Below, piece by piece: positions 1 to 9,647 of a stretch of 64,000 nt of DNA (within the stretch, counting starts at the first letter, position 1; the number at the start of each line of letters is the position of its first letter). The DNA is from Flavobacteriales bacterium (GTDB lineage: Bacteria > Bacteroidota > Bacteroidia > Flavobacteriales > UBA7312): the NCBI GenBank assembly GCA_016779935.1, contig JADHMQ010000005.1, forward strand, positions 1-64,000. Reading direction: 5' to 3'. The notes under the pieces are model-generated. The model searched no databases. It was not told where the DNA came from and saw only the letters and a list, made by a program, of their open reading frames with translations. The translations under genes were made by a program, and so were the position numbers.

Positions 1-1545
1 ATATAAGAGAGGTTGTATCTCCTGTATTCCAACTGAAAGAATAAGTTCCATTAGTATTCAAGAAACCACCCGAAGCAACAACAGAAGCATCTCCAGACGG
101 AATGTTCAAACAATAAGCAGAAACTATTTCACTTGTATCTAGTACTAGCTCTTCAGGATGATTTATAAAGGCATATGCTAATTGATTACAGCCATTTAAA
201 TCAGTAACGCTTAACTGATAAGGCTGATTGGAATAAGGCAAACCGTTTATAACGTTATTATTTATACCTAACGAATTACCATTAATAGTCCAGTCATATG
301 TATAAGTCGGTGTTCCTCCAAATACATCAGCTGTAATCATACCATCGGCTGAGCCATAACAAAGTGCATCGGTTGGTTTTAATCTTGCTCGTAGTTTATG
401 TGGCTGATTAATTAAAATAGTATCTATAACAAAACACCCAATGCTATCCTCTACTTTAACCCAGTAATTTCCATAATTAGAAGTTATAGATGTTGATGAA
501 CTTCCATTAGACCAAGTGAAAGAAAGATTACCAGTTCCTCCACTAGCACTAACAGAAGCTGTTCCATCTCCAGAACCAAAACAAGATGTTGGAGTAGAAC
601 TTAATATAGTTGTTATTTGAGGGTTACCAGTTATTGTAACAGTATCACTAACTACACAATTTTTAATATCAGTAACATGTACGACATAAGTACCTGAAGT
701 TAACTGAGCTGCTGTTTCAGTAACATGACCACTGCTCCAATTATAGGAGTATGGTGCGCTACCACCTGAAACAGTAACAGAGGCTGAACCTGAAGGGTTG
801 CCAAAACAACTGATTGATGAAGTGGTTGTTTGAAGATTTAAAGGGGCATCTGACTGGTTAATATCTACTGAAACGTGAGTAATACAATTATTGAAGTCTG
901 AAATTTCTAAATCGTAAGTGCCAGCGGTAAGATTGTTTAACACCGATGACGTATCATTACCATAATTAGTCCAATCATAGCTATATGGAGGTGTTGCTCC
1001 ACCATTAACTATAACTTCAATTGAACCATCACTAGCTCCAAAACATGAAATATCATTTTTTATAATTTCATAGGATAAGGCGTTTGGCTGTTCAACAGAA
1101 ACTTCATCTGTTCCTTGACAGCCATTATCATCTTCAACAACAAGGTAATATCCTCCTGCTGGAACGTTGGCAAATGTATCAGTACTAATTACCTGATTCG
1201 TATTTGAATTAAACCATTTGTAAGTGTAGCCAGTTGTAATATTTCCACCACTAATAGATTGTATTCCAATTTCTCCCAAATTATCACCTGAACAAGGAAC
1301 ATCAGAGGACACTGTAATAACTTGAATATTTGGTGCTGCTGAGGGAATGACGGCCGTATCAGTAATTATACAACCTAATCCATCTTTTACTTTAACTACA
1401 TAGGAACCATAATCTAAATTATCATAAATAAACTCAGACGAATAACTTTGACCACCATCAATTGAATATAATATGGGTGATACCGCAGTGTTTTCAGGCA
1501 CTAAAGTTATAGATCCATCACTAAATCCTTGGCATGAAACTGCAT
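1..1545 (-). repeat. Seven tandem SprB-like protein repeats (coding repeat, last one cut by edge)
   Basis: Within the partial adhesin gene, units of about 70-75 codons begin with a Cys-centred motif: VSCQGFSDGSI, VPCSGDNLGEI, ISCFGASDGSI, ISCFGNPSGSA, TSCFGSGDGTA, ALCYGSADGMI and AYCLNIPSGDA. Most continue with a GG.APYSYNW-like strand and end in GTYVVHVTDIKNC-like text. This is the SprB repeat pattern known from flavobacterial gliding adhesins. The repeats are diverged at DNA level, so they are old rather than recent duplications. Confidence 0.8.
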
Positions 1546-3112
1546 TGATACCAATTTGAATATCAAAATCATTTGTAGCGTTTGTAGGAATAAGCAGTGT
1601 GTTTGAACAGCCGATTGAATCCGTACCAACAACGGTGTAAACGATAGATGATTCTGTTGTGGTAAACACCGTGCTGCCAGTATCTGAACTTAAAAACAAA
1701 TTTGGTGTCCACTGGTAGGTATCGGCACCACTTACATTAATTTCAACTGGTATACCTCCACAAACCAAAATATCTTGGGGCTGAAACGACAAATCTGGAA
1801 TTGGTTGTTCAATTACCGTGATTTGATGGTTATCGGTACAACCGTTCGAATCCGTAAGTAATAAACTGAAATTGCCCTCAGTTGAAACAGTAAGAGTGGA
1901 ATCCGTGCTTAAACCACCCCAGTTGTAGAAAAATGGTGCTGTACCACTATTAATGACTGGATCTAAAGTTAAACTAGAGTTTTCACAGTAATAAGAAGTA
2001 TCAGGCAAAATAATCTCTGGAATAGGTTGAGAAAATACTCTGATTGAATCAGATTGTGTAGTACAACCAAAAGCATCTGTTGCCTCAACCCAATAATAAC
2101 CTGGTGTAGCTGAAATGGTTTGTGTAGTGTCACCCGTATTCCATAAGAAGGTGTATTCACCTTCAACCTCAGCGGTTAATTCTACTGGAGCTCCACAATC
2201 CGTAAATATTTTTATTGAATCTATCTCTAAACTGTTAGACACCTTCAATGGGGGTGAACTAAAACTTCCTGCCTCAAGTAGTACGAAAGAAGATAACCCC
2301 GAATCTGTTCCATCAGCAATTGCCAGTTTAATGTGGTACAGTTCTCCACAAACTACGTTAGCTTCAGCAGTAAAAACAACAGTAAAACCATCCGCATTGT
2401 TTGGGTTTACTGTATTATTCCCATTATTTTGATTGTTTATGAAAAAAGTGGAGTTGTAATCGGCGTTTACTGAAGAAATTGTAATTGGCAAATCAACACC
2501 TAAACTATTTGGCTCAACGCTCTGAAAAGTAGCAATATTGATACTACCATCTGGGAAAGCTGCTGGACTTGCATACGGACCAACTATTCCTGGTCCTGAT
2601 ATAAAAAAGCCAAACACATCATTAAACTGTGTATTCTCATATGCAAAATACTCCTGTGAAGCAAAAACGTATTTGAATGATAAATAAGAAGAAACAGGCA
2701 CAAAATCAAATTCTAAGATTGCTACGTCATTAACACTAGTTACGTTAAAGTTTTGTTCTATAAGACCAGGCACTGAATTTGCTAAATCTAATAAATCAGG
2801 GTCATCAATGTTATTCACAATAAAACCACCTATGCCTCCAGGCTCAATCTCAGAAATATTACCTGTAGCAAGTACTATCCCACTATCAATTCCGATGTTA
2901 CTATTTACACCATTAAAAAAACCAATTTGGTTTGGATCTCCCTGAAAAGTATGATTAGTTGCAGAAACTCCCTCACCCAGTAATATACTATCAACGAGAA
3001 ATGTTGGAGAATCATAAGGAGCCATCGAATTGGTTGTAATCTGTCCTAAAGAGGGTTTTGCAAATACAAAAGTTATAATTAAAGTGATTATTAAGTATAA
3101 TTTTCTAGTCAT
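1..3112 (-). CDS. Giant secreted SprB-repeat adhesin-like protein with choice-of-anchor L domain (3' part missing)
   Basis: The frame is open from ATG at 3112 to the left edge, about 1037 codons, so the C-terminus is outside the window. Residues 1-24 form a signal peptide (MTRKLYLIITLI..., cleavage near LGQ). Residues about 40-250 match the choice-of-anchor L type domain seen in Bacteroidota: GIDSGIVLATGNI, then FKYVFASQEY, DVFGFFISGPG and FPDGSINIATFQS. Residues about 270-520 are Ig/PKD-like beta modules (YTFLWNTGDT, GYYWVEATDAFGC). From about residue 523 there are seven SprB-like repeats. Known family members are cell-surface adhesins exported by the type IX secretion system and usually end in a type B sorting domain; that end cannot be seen here. 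The ligand is unknown. It is a single gene, separated by 100 bases from the ABC transporter gene downstream of its start. Confidence 0.85.
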   Translation of the reverse strand, partial: MTRKLYLIITLIITFVFAKPSLGQITTNSMAPYDSPTFLVDSILLGEGVSATNHTFQGDPNQIGFFNGVNSNIGIDSGIVLATGNISEIEPGGIGGFIVNNIDDPDLLDLANSVPGLIEQNFNVTSVNDVAILEFDFVPVSSYLSFKYVFASQEYFAYENTQFNDVFGFFISGPGIVGPYASPAAFPDGSINIATFQSVEPNSLGVDLPITISSVNADYNSTFFINNQNNGNNTVNPNNADGFTVVFTAEANVVCGELYHIKLAIADGTDSGLSSFVLLEAGSFSSPPLKVSNSLEIDSIKIFTDCGAPVELTAEVEGEYTFLWNTGDTTQTISATPGYYWVEATDAFGCTTQSDSIRVFSQPIPEIILPDTSYYCENSSLTLDPVINSGTAPFFYNWGGLSTDSTLTVSTEGNFSLLLTDSNGCTDNHQITVIEQPIPDLSFQPQDILVCGGIPVEINVSGADTYQWTPNLFLSSDTGSTVFTTTESSIVYTVVGTDSIGCSNTLLIPTNATNDFDIQIGINAVSCQGFSDGSITLVPENTAVSPILYSIDGGQSYSSEFIYDNLDYGSYVVKVKDGLGCIITDTAVIPSAAPNIQVITVSSDVPCSGDNLGEIGIQSISGGNITTGYTYKWFNSNTNQVISTDTFANVPAGGYYLVVEDDNGCQGTDEVSVEQPNALSYEIIKNDISCFGASDGSIEVIVNGGATPPYSYDWTNYGNDTSSVLNNLTAGTYDLEISDFNNCITHVSVDINQSDAPLNLQTTTSSISCFGNPSGSASVTVSGGSAPYSYNWSSGHVTETAAQLTSGTYVVHVTDIKNCVVSDTVTITGNPQITTILSSTPTSCFGSGDGTASVSASGGTGNLSFTWSNGSSSTSITSNYGNYWVKVEDSIGCFVIDTILINQPHKLRARLKPTDALCYGSADGMITADVFGGTPTYTYDWTINGNSLGINNNVINGLPYSNQPYQLSVTDLNGCNQLAYAFINHPEELVLDTSEIVSAYCLNIPSGDASVVASGGFLNTNGTYSFSWNTGDTTSLI

Positions 3113-3212
3113 GTGTGAGTTTTTTTAAACTGACACGCAATTTAAGAAAACTATTCTAATATTACTATATGATTATCTTCTAGCAAGTGATGTCCATTAC
3201 ATATCCAAACTA

Positions 3213-4958
3213 TTATTTGAATTGTAAATCAAAAAGTGTTCTGTATTTTTTATCAAGTAAAATCAACTCAGAATGCGTTCCTTCTTCAGCTACTTCACCA
3301 TCATCCAATAACAATATTTTAGTTGCGTTTTGAATTGTAGCTAGCCTATGAGCAATAACTATTGAGGTTCTTCCTTTTGTCAGTTTTTCAGTAGAACGTT
3401 GTATTAAAAATTCGCTTTCAGAATCAATACTTGATGTTGCTTCATCTAAAACTAATATTTTTGGCTGAATAACATATGCTCTTAAAAAAGAAATTAACTG
3501 TCTTTGACCTAACGACAGCATATTACCCCTCTCTCTAACATCATAATCATATCCATTTGGAAGTGATTGAATAAATTCTTCAATTTCAATATCGCGTGCA
3601 TATTTTTGTACATCTTCAAATGCAATTTCCCTTCCTAAAGTAATATTATTTAAAACTGAATTTGAAAACAAAAAAACATCCTGCAAAACCACTGCAATAT
3701 TTTTACGAAGAGAATCTAAACTGTATTCCAAATAGTTTTTGCCATCAATGAATATTTCTCCTTTATTTATATTGTAATTTCGTGTTAGGAGGTTTATGAT
3801 TGTAGATTTTCCTGAGCCAGTTGCCCCAATAATTGCTAGTGTATCTCCGGCTTTAACTTTAAATGAAACTCCTTTTAAAACCCAGTCTTCGTCATTGTAT
3901 GCAAACCAAACATTTTTAAACTCAATCTCTCCAGCGCAATCTTTTAGCTCTAAAGCACCATCATCAGAAATGGATTCAGAATTATCGATAATTTTAAAAA
4001 CACGTTCAGCAGCAACCATTCCCATTTGAAGCACATTAAAACGATCGGCTAACTGCCTAATTGGTCGGAACAACATGTGAATATAAAGTATGAAAGCAAT
4101 GAGTTCTCCCAAAGTTACTTCATCAGACATTACAGACTCTATACCTCCCCACCAAATTAGTAAACCAACAGAAAAGGCTGATAATATTTCAACTACTGGA
4201 AAAAATATAGAATAATACCAAATAGAACGAATATGTGCATCTCTGTGTGCTTCGTTAATTTTCTTAAACCTACTAAACTCTTCTTTTTCTCTGTTGAAAA
4301 GTTGAACTATATACATACCAACAATATGCTCTTGAACAAAGGTATTTAAAGCTGAAACCTGCTTTCTAACATCCTGAAATGCTGATTTAATAGATCGTTT
4401 AAACCAATATGTGGCAATGAGTAAAAGTGGAATTGATGCTAGACTGAATAACGTAAGTCTCCAGTCTGTAACAAACATCACAACGATAACAATAATAAGC
4501 TTTAAAACATCCGCAATTATGACTAATAATCCTTGAGAAAAAATTTCAGAAATCGTTTCAATATCTGAGACAACTCTTGTAACCAATGAACCTATTGGAT
4601 TTTTATCGAAAAACTGTTGTCTGAAATTGATTATCTTTTTATAAGTCTGTAGCCTCAAATCCTTTATAACGCTTTGGCCTAAAAAGTTTGCCCAATAAGT
4701 ATAAAAATATTGAAATACACTTTCTGCAATTAAAAGCAAAACAAGTAGTAAAGTAATGAGCATCAACTTATGCTCATCAGGGCTCAAAATAAAATTATCA
4801 AAAGCATATTGAATAAGTATAGGTCTTGCAGGAGATAAAAAGGCAATCAAAATCGCAAATAATGAAGTGCCTAAAAACAGCGATTTATAAGGTTTCACAT
4901 AGCCCATCACTCGTTTAAGTAATGTAATATCAAATGTTTTACCCTCAACTTTACTCAT
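3213..4958 (-). CDS. ABC transporter, fused transmembrane and ATP-binding domains (MsbA/multidrug exporter type)
   Basis: A half-transporter of 581 residues expected to act as a homodimer in the inner membrane, exporting lipids or hydrophobic compounds; substrate unknown. The N-terminal half (about 20-310) is an ABC type 1 membrane domain with six hydrophobic segments. The C-terminal ATPase has Walker A GATGSGKST (about 378), the signature LSLGQ (about 481), Walker B ILVLDEA (about 501) and the switch His in IVIAHR. I place the start at 4958 (MSKVEGKTF) because this ATG overlaps the truA stop as ATGAGTAA, an arrangement repeated elsewhere in the window; an upstream start at 4985 would add nine residues and overlap truA more deeply. 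It is co-transcribed with truA. MsbA itself is possible but cannot be told from other exporters of this class. Confidence 0.9.
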   Translation of the reverse strand: MSKVEGKTFDITLLKRVMGYVKPYKSLFLGTSLFAILIAFLSPARPILIQYAFDNFILSPDEHKLMLITLLLVLLLIAESVFQYFYTYWANFLGQSVIKDLRLQTYKKIINFRQQFFDKNPIGSLVTRVVSDIETISEIFSQGLLVIIADVLKLIIVIVVMFVTDWRLTLFSLASIPLLLIATYWFKRSIKSAFQDVRKQVSALNTFVQEHIVGMYIVQLFNREKEEFSRFKKINEAHRDAHIRSIWYYSIFFPVVEILSAFSVGLLIWWGGIESVMSDEVTLGELIAFILYIHMLFRPIRQLADRFNVLQMGMVAAERVFKIIDNSESISDDGALELKDCAGEIEFKNVWFAYNDEDWVLKGVSFKVKAGDTLAIIGATGSGKSTIINLLTRNYNINKGEIFIDGKNYLEYSLDSLRKNIAVVLQDVFLFSNSVLNNITLGREIAFEDVQKYARDIEIEEFIQSLPNGYDYDVRERGNMLSLGQRQLISFLRAYVIQPKILVLDEATSSIDSESEFLIQRSTEKLTKGRTSIVIAHRLATIQNATKILLLDDGEVAEEGTHSELILLDKKYRTLFDLQFK

Positions 4959-5703
4959 TACAAATAGTTTTAGGGTAGTTAACATTCACCAGGTACAATC
5001 CGTATGCAGGTACAGAAACACCCGCATTAGCTCTATCCTTACTTTCAATTATTTGAATAAAATCTTCAATAGAAATCTTTTTTTCTCCCACTGCAATAAG
5101 TGTCCCAACAATAGCCCTCACCATATTTCTTAAAAATCTATCCGCCTCAATAGTGAATACTAAACTGTCATCAACTTTTTTCCATAATGCTGATGTAACC
5201 GAACAATTATTTGTTTTAGTCTGTGTGTGTAATTTAGAAAAGGAGGTAAAGTCAGAATAATTGAGCAATAATTTGCAGGCTTCATTCATCATGTTAATAT
5301 CCAATAATCCGTGAAAGTACCAAGACTTATTCAATAGAAAAGGATTTTTATTCGTATGAATCAAATACTCATACTTTCTTGAAATAGCATCAAATCGTGA
5401 GTGAGCAGAATCTTCAACTTTAAAAACTCTTACAATACTTATATCATTCTTCAAAAATGAATTTAACTTATAAGCGAGGTCTATTTCATTAAAAGATATT
5501 AAGCTGTCGAAATGAGCAAACATTTGTTTGGCGTGTACACCAGTATCGGTCCTACCCGCTCCAACTACATTTATTTCCTCACCTAAAACAGTACTTAAAG
5601 CCAGGTTAATTTGTTCTTGAACTGTAGATGAATTAGGCTGAACTTGCCAACCATGATAGGCTGTGCCATCGTACATTAACTCTATGAAATATCTTTGCTT
5701 CAT
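4951..5703 (-). CDS. truA: tRNA pseudouridine(38-40) synthase TruA
   Basis: Isomerises uridines 38, 39 and 40 in the tRNA anticodon arm to pseudouridine in the cytoplasm. The protein is 250 residues, the usual family length. It begins with a TruA-typical RYFIELMYDGTAYHGWQ strand, and the catalytic Asp lies at residue 53 in GAGRTDTGVHA. The RFLRNMVRAIVGTL helix near residue 185 is also characteristic. The gene is first of a two-gene minus-strand unit; its last 8 bases overlap the ABC transporter start. The 225 bases between it and moxR, which diverges, are AT-rich and otherwise empty apart from the putative moxR promoter. Confidence 0.95.
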   Translation of the reverse strand: MKQRYFIELMYDGTAYHGWQVQPNSSTVQEQINLALSTVLGEEINVVGAGRTDTGVHAKQMFAHFDSLISFNEIDLAYKLNSFLKNDISIVRVFKVEDSAHSRFDAISRKYEYLIHTNKNPFLLNKSWYFHGLLDINMMNEACKLLLNYSDFTSFSKLHTQTKTNNCSVTSALWKKVDDSLVFTIEADRFLRNMVRAIVGTLIAVGEKKISIEDFIQIIESKDRANAGVSVPAYGLYLVNVNYPKTICNE

Positions 5704-5857
5704 TAAACTTCGCGAAGATATTCAATTGAAAAGAAATACTTAATACATTTGGTTAATTAAATAATAGCAAATTAAAAAAGCCTATTCAATTCAGTAATCT
5801 AAAATATTCATATTGTAATATTTTTTTTGAAATCTGTGATTTTTTATACAATAGGAT

Positions 5858-5865
5858 TAAATTTG
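5858..5865 (+). promoter_or_regulatory. Putative -7 box (TAAATTTG) for the moxR-bat operon
   Basis: TAAATTTG fits the Bacteroidota -7 consensus TAnnTTTG and lies 63 bases before the moxR ATG. No TTG at the usual 17-23 base spacing was found, so the assignment rests on the -7 box and on position at the head of a long operon. Confidence 0.4.
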
Positions 5866-5928
5866 TGTCGTTATGAATTTTCGAAAAAATGATGTACAAC
5901 ATAAAATTGCATTTTAACTTTTAAAACT

Positions 5929-6930
5929 ATGGATTCAACTTCTAATGTAGATATCAAAGAATTAAATGAGAAAATCAATAAAAACAGTGCTTTTATTGAT
6001 ATGCTCATGATGGAAATGAACAAAGTTATCGTTGGACAGAAACACATGACCGAAAGACTATTAATTGGTCTTCTTTCAAATGGACATATTCTACTTGAGG
6101 GTGTTCCTGGACTAGCAAAAACATTAGCCATTAATACACTTGCAAACACCTTAGACGCTAATTTTAGCAGAATTCAGTTTACGCCAGACTTATTGCCTGC
6201 CGATGTTTTAGGAACTCAAATTTATAGTCCTAAAAACGAAACGTTTTCAATAAAAAAAGGACCTATTTTCGCCAACTTTGTTCTTGCAGATGAAATAAAT
6301 AGAGCACCTGCAAAAGTTCAATCAGCATTACTTGAAGCTATGCAAGAACGCCAAATAACTATTGGAGAGGAAAGCTTCAAACTGGATGAACCTTTCTTAG
6401 TTTTAGCTACTCAAAACCCAGTTGAACAAGAAGGTACATATCCACTTCCAGAAGCACAAGTAGACAGATTTATGTTAAAGGTAGTTATAGACTACCCTAA
6501 AAAAGAAGAAGAAAAACTTATCGTTAGACATAATCTAGCGAAATCGTTCCCAACCGCAAATCAAATTCTTAAGACTAAAGACATCCTTGCTGCACGTGAA
6601 CTCGTTAAAGAAGTTTATATGGATGAAAAAATCGAGCAATACATTGTTGACATAGTATTTGCAACAAGATACCCAGAACAATATGGCCTCAAGAAATTTG
6701 AAAACCTAATTAGCTTCGGCGCATCTCCTAGAGCAAGTATTAGTTTAGCTCTCGCCTCTAAAGCATATGCATTTATTCAGCGAAGAGGTTACGTCATACC
6801 TGAAGATATACGCTCAATCTGTCATGATGTGCTACGCCACAGAATTGGCTTATCATATGAAGCTGAAGCTGAAAATATTTCTTCTGAAGACATTATAACA
6901 GAAATACTAAACACTGTTGAAATTCCATAA
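5929..6930 (+). CDS. moxR: MoxR-type AAA+ ATPase
   Basis: A cytoplasmic AAA+ ATPase of 333 residues, expected to act as a hexameric chaperone that activates or assembles the von Willebrand A proteins encoded just downstream. Walker A is GVPGLAKT at residues 58-65, Walker B is VLADEINRA at 118-126, followed by the sensor region ATQNPVEQEGTYPLPEAQ, which is diagnostic of the MoxR family. The C-terminal lid contains GASPRASISL. It heads a nine-gene operon; its stop overlaps the next ATG by one base (TAATG). Family members are linked to stress tolerance and metal insertion in partner proteins; the specific client here is inferred from context only. Confidence 0.93.
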   Translation: MDSTSNVDIKELNEKINKNSAFIDMLMMEMNKVIVGQKHMTERLLIGLLSNGHILLEGVPGLAKTLAINTLANTLDANFSRIQFTPDLLPADVLGTQIYSPKNETFSIKKGPIFANFVLADEINRAPAKVQSALLEAMQERQITIGEESFKLDEPFLVLATQNPVEQEGTYPLPEAQVDRFMLKVVIDYPKKEEEKLIVRHNLAKSFPTANQILKTKDILAARELVKEVYMDEKIEQYIVDIVFATRYPEQYGLKKFENLISFGASPRASISLALASKAYAFIQRRGYVIPEDIRSICHDVLRHRIGLSYEAEAENISSEDIITEILNTVEIP

Positions 6931-7799
6931 TGGAAACAAGTGACTTATTAAAAAAAGTTCGTAAAATAGAATTGAAGACTAGAGGTCTTTCCAATCACAT
7001 TTTTGCTGGAGAATACCATACTGCTTTTAAAGGCAAAGGGATGGCATTCAGTGAAGTAAGAGAATATCAACCTGGTGATGATATTCGAACAATCGATTGG
7101 AATGTTACTGCTAGATTCAACACTCCTTTTATTAAAGTTTTTGAAGAAGAAAGAGAGTTAACCGTAATGTTAATGATTGATGTCAGTGGCTCAAAAAACT
7201 TCGGCACTCAAAAACAAATGAAACAAGAACTCGTTACCGAGTTATCAGCCGTATTGGCATTTTCTGCCATTCAAAATAACGATAAAATTGGAGTCATCTT
7301 TTTTAGTGATAAAGTCGAAAAGTTCATTCCCCCTAAAAAAGGAAAATCGCACATCCTTAGAATAATAAGAGAGTTGATTGCTTTTGAACCTGAAAACAAA
7401 GGAACTGACATTGGAGAAGCTCTTCGCTTTTTCAATAATGTGATAAAAAAACGTGCGGTTTGCTTTGTAATTTCTGACTTTATGGGTGATAACTTTGAGG
7501 CACCATTGAAAATCGCTAATAAAAAACACGATGTAATTACCATCAGAATCAATGACAAAAGAGAAGAAGAACTTCCTGATATTGGACTAATCCAAATGAA
7601 AGATGCGGAGACTGGTGAAGTTAAATGGATTGATACTGGTAACAAGTTGATTCGTCAGAACTACAAGAAGAACTATTTACGAAATAAAGAAGAAGTCAAT
7701 CAATTATTTAAAAATAGCGGTGTTGATACTATACAGTTGAGAACAGATATGGACTATATCAAACCCTTAATTCAGTTTTTCAAAAGACGAGTAAAATGA
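6930..7799 (+). CDS. DUF58 domain protein (von Willebrand A-like) of the Bat operon
   Basis: 289 residues. The DUF58 core is clear: GKGMAFSEVREYQPGDDIR (residues 35-53) followed by TIDWNVTARF, then a vWA-type MIDAS-like motif DVSGS at residues 84-88. No signal peptide or membrane segment is evident, so the protein is probably cytoplasmic or peripheral. DUF58 proteins are almost always encoded beside MoxR ATPases, as here, and are thought to be their partners or clients. It is translationally coupled on both sides (1-base overlap with moxR, 4-base overlap with the next gene). No enzymatic function is known. Confidence 0.9.
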   Translation: METSDLLKKVRKIELKTRGLSNHIFAGEYHTAFKGKGMAFSEVREYQPGDDIRTIDWNVTARFNTPFIKVFEEERELTVMLMIDVSGSKNFGTQKQMKQELVTELSAVLAFSAIQNNDKIGVIFFSDKVEKFIPPKKGKSHILRIIRELIAFEPENKGTDIGEALRFFNNVIKKRAVCFVISDFMGDNFEAPLKIANKKHDVITIRINDKREEELPDIGLIQMKDAETGEVKWIDTGNKLIRQNYKKNYLRNKEEVNQLFKNSGVDTIQLRTDMDYIKPLIQFFKRRVK

Positions 7800-8665
7800 A
7801 ACAGTTAATTTTCTTACTTCTTGCTCCGTTTTATCTATTTGGTCAGATGAGTGTAAAAATTGACACTGATACCATACTGATTGGTGACCAAATAAAATTA
7901 AGTGTAGAATCTAATTCTATTGAAGGAGAACTCTTTCCAAACTTTAACGATTCTATAGGCCCCTTAGAGATATTATCAAAATCTAACATCGATAGTATTT
8001 CATCTGATTCTGGTTTACTCATACGTCAATATTACACCCTTACAGCTTGGGACAGCGGAGTTTATTTTATCCCTTCTATTAAGTATGGCAATTCAGTTAA
8101 CGACTCAATCCCTATTTATGTTAATACCATAGAATTAGGTCAAGACGATGAATTAAAAGATATAAAGGCTCCTATTCAAACACCCATAACTTTCGATGAG
8201 GCTAGTCCATATATTTTAGGCTTTTTAATTATTTTGGGGATAATACTTTTAATAAGGTATTGGCTCAAAAACCGAACCAAAAAAGAATTAACTCCAGTAA
8301 TAAAAGAAGAAATAATTCCTCCTCACCTAATAGCTTTAAATAAACTTGAAATACTTAATGCTAAAAAACTTTGGCAAAATGGAAAAGTAAAAGAATACTA
8401 TACAACTATTTCTGAAGTAATTAGAACATATATTGAAGATGGAATTGGCACTCCTGCTATGGAGATACCAACTAAAGAAATTATAACTCAATTAAATCAA
8501 CAAAGAATAGAAACCAGTAAACTAGAGGAACTGCTAATGCGTTCAGATTTAGCAAAATTTGCCAAAAGCCAACCTCTAGAAATAGAAAACGAAGAGAGTT
8601 ATAAAATTGCTATTGATTTTATTAATATCACTACTAAATCGGTAAATGAAAATGATGTGGAGTAA
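7796..8665 (+). CDS. Bat operon membrane protein of unknown function (signal peptide, one membrane helix)
   Basis: 289 residues that I recognise only by position. An N-terminal signal peptide (MKQLIFLLLAPFYLFGQ) is followed by a beta-rich periplasmic segment, a single membrane helix at about residues 138-156 (ILGFLIILGIILLIRYW) and a cytoplasmic helical tail of about 130 residues ending in EEL..RSDLAKFAKSQP. The tail (ALNKLEILNAKKLWQNGKVKEYYTTISEVIRTYIE) resembles the C-terminal part of BatD and of DUF4381-like proteins, which sit in the same place in related operons. It overlaps the DUF58 gene by 4 bases and batA by up to 20 bases. It probably forms part of the Bat membrane complex. Confidence 0.75.
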   Translation: MKQLIFLLLAPFYLFGQMSVKIDTDTILIGDQIKLSVESNSIEGELFPNFNDSIGPLEILSKSNIDSISSDSGLLIRQYYTLTAWDSGVYFIPSIKYGNSVNDSIPIYVNTIELGQDDELKDIKAPIQTPITFDEASPYILGFLIILGIILLIRYWLKNRTKKELTPVIKEEIIPPHLIALNKLEILNAKKLWQNGKVKEYYTTISEVIRTYIEDGIGTPAMEIPTKEIITQLNQQRIETSKLEELLMRSDLAKFAKSQPLEIENEESYKIAIDFINITTKSVNENDVE

Positions 8666-9647
8666 CTGGACATATTATAATCCTGACTTCTTGTACCTAT
8701 TGTGCTTAGTGCCACTATTATGGGTATGGTATTATTTCAATCAAAAAAAGCAATCGGCACAGCTACAAGTTTCTACATTAGAAGGAATTCAAACGAAAAG
8801 TTGGAAAGAAAAAGGAAGGCATGTTCTTTTCTTTTTAAGAACACTTGCTATTTCTCTTCTTATAGTCGCATTTGCCAGACCTCAATCTACACTATCGTGG
8901 GAAGATATGACTACCGAAGGTATCGACATCATTATTTCTATGGATATTTCGGGAAGTATGTTAGCTCAAGACTTAAAACCAGATAGACTAGAAGCATCCA
9001 AAAAAGTGGCGATGGACTTCATTTCTGGTCGTCCCAATGATAGAATTGGACTAGTCATTTTCGCCGGAGAAAGCTTTACTCAGTGTCCACTAACTACGGA
9101 TCATCAAGTTTTACAAAATTTATTTGGGAATGTGAAAAGTGGAATGGTTGATGATGGAACAGCTATTGGCATGGGATTAGCTACTGCTGTAAATAGATTG
9201 AAAGAAAGCGAGGCTATCAGTAAAGTTATAATACTTCTAACAGATGGCGTAAATAATCAAGGAACAGTAGCACCACTAACTGCCGCAAAAATCGCCCAAA
9301 AATTCGGCATTAGAGTATATACAATTGGAGTAGGAACTCAAGGCTTCGCCCCCTACCCTTTTAAAACACCTTTTGGGACTACCGTTTACCAAGATGTTGA
9401 AGTACAAATTGATGAAGAAACTTTACAAGACATCGCTTCAGTAACTAATGGAAAATATTTTAGAGCAACATCTAACAAAGCTTTAGAAAAAATTTACAAG
9501 GAGATTGATAAGTTAGAACGATCAAAAATTGAAGTAAAGGAATATCACAAAAAGAAAGAAGAGTTTTTTATCATTACCCTGATTGCATTTGGTCTATTAA
9601 TCCTTGAGTTTTTGTTAAAACTCAGCATTTTTAAAAGCATTACCTGA
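8646..9647 (+). CDS. batA: BatA, membrane-anchored von Willebrand A protein
   Basis: 333 residues. Two N-terminal membrane segments (about 15-30 and 60-77) precede a vWA domain with a complete MIDAS motif DISGS at 100-104, a Thr in TDHQ and Asp in LTDGVN. One further membrane helix lies near the C-terminus (about 308-325). The vWA domain is expected to face the periplasm and bind a divalent metal and a protein partner. Close start codons exist at 8646, 8652 and 8655; all overlap the preceding gene. The batA stop overlaps the batB start as TGATG. Name follows the Bacteroides aerotolerance operon; aerotolerance itself is not shown by sequence. Confidence 0.9.
   Translation: MKMMWSNWTYYNPDFLYLLCLVPLLWVWYYFNQKKQSAQLQVSTLEGIQTKSWKEKGRHVLFFLRTLAISLLIVAFARPQSTLSWEDMTTEGIDIIISMDISGSMLAQDLKPDRLEASKKVAMDFISGRPNDRIGLVIFAGESFTQCPLTTDHQVLQNLFGNVKSGMVDDGTAIGMGLATAVNRLKESEAISKVIILLTDGVNNQGTVAPLTAAKIAQKFGIRVYTIGVGTQGFAPYPFKTPFGTTVYQDVEVQIDEETLQDIASVTNGKYFRATSNKALEKIYKEIDKLERSKIEVKEYHKKKEEFFIITLIAFGLLILEFLLKLSIFKSIT

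Noticed and set aside
1969-2432. Open frames on both strands inside the left-edge adhesin region
   Set aside because: They are short, lack family signals and lie within the continuous minus-strand frame from 3112 to 1 that shows clear protein domains.
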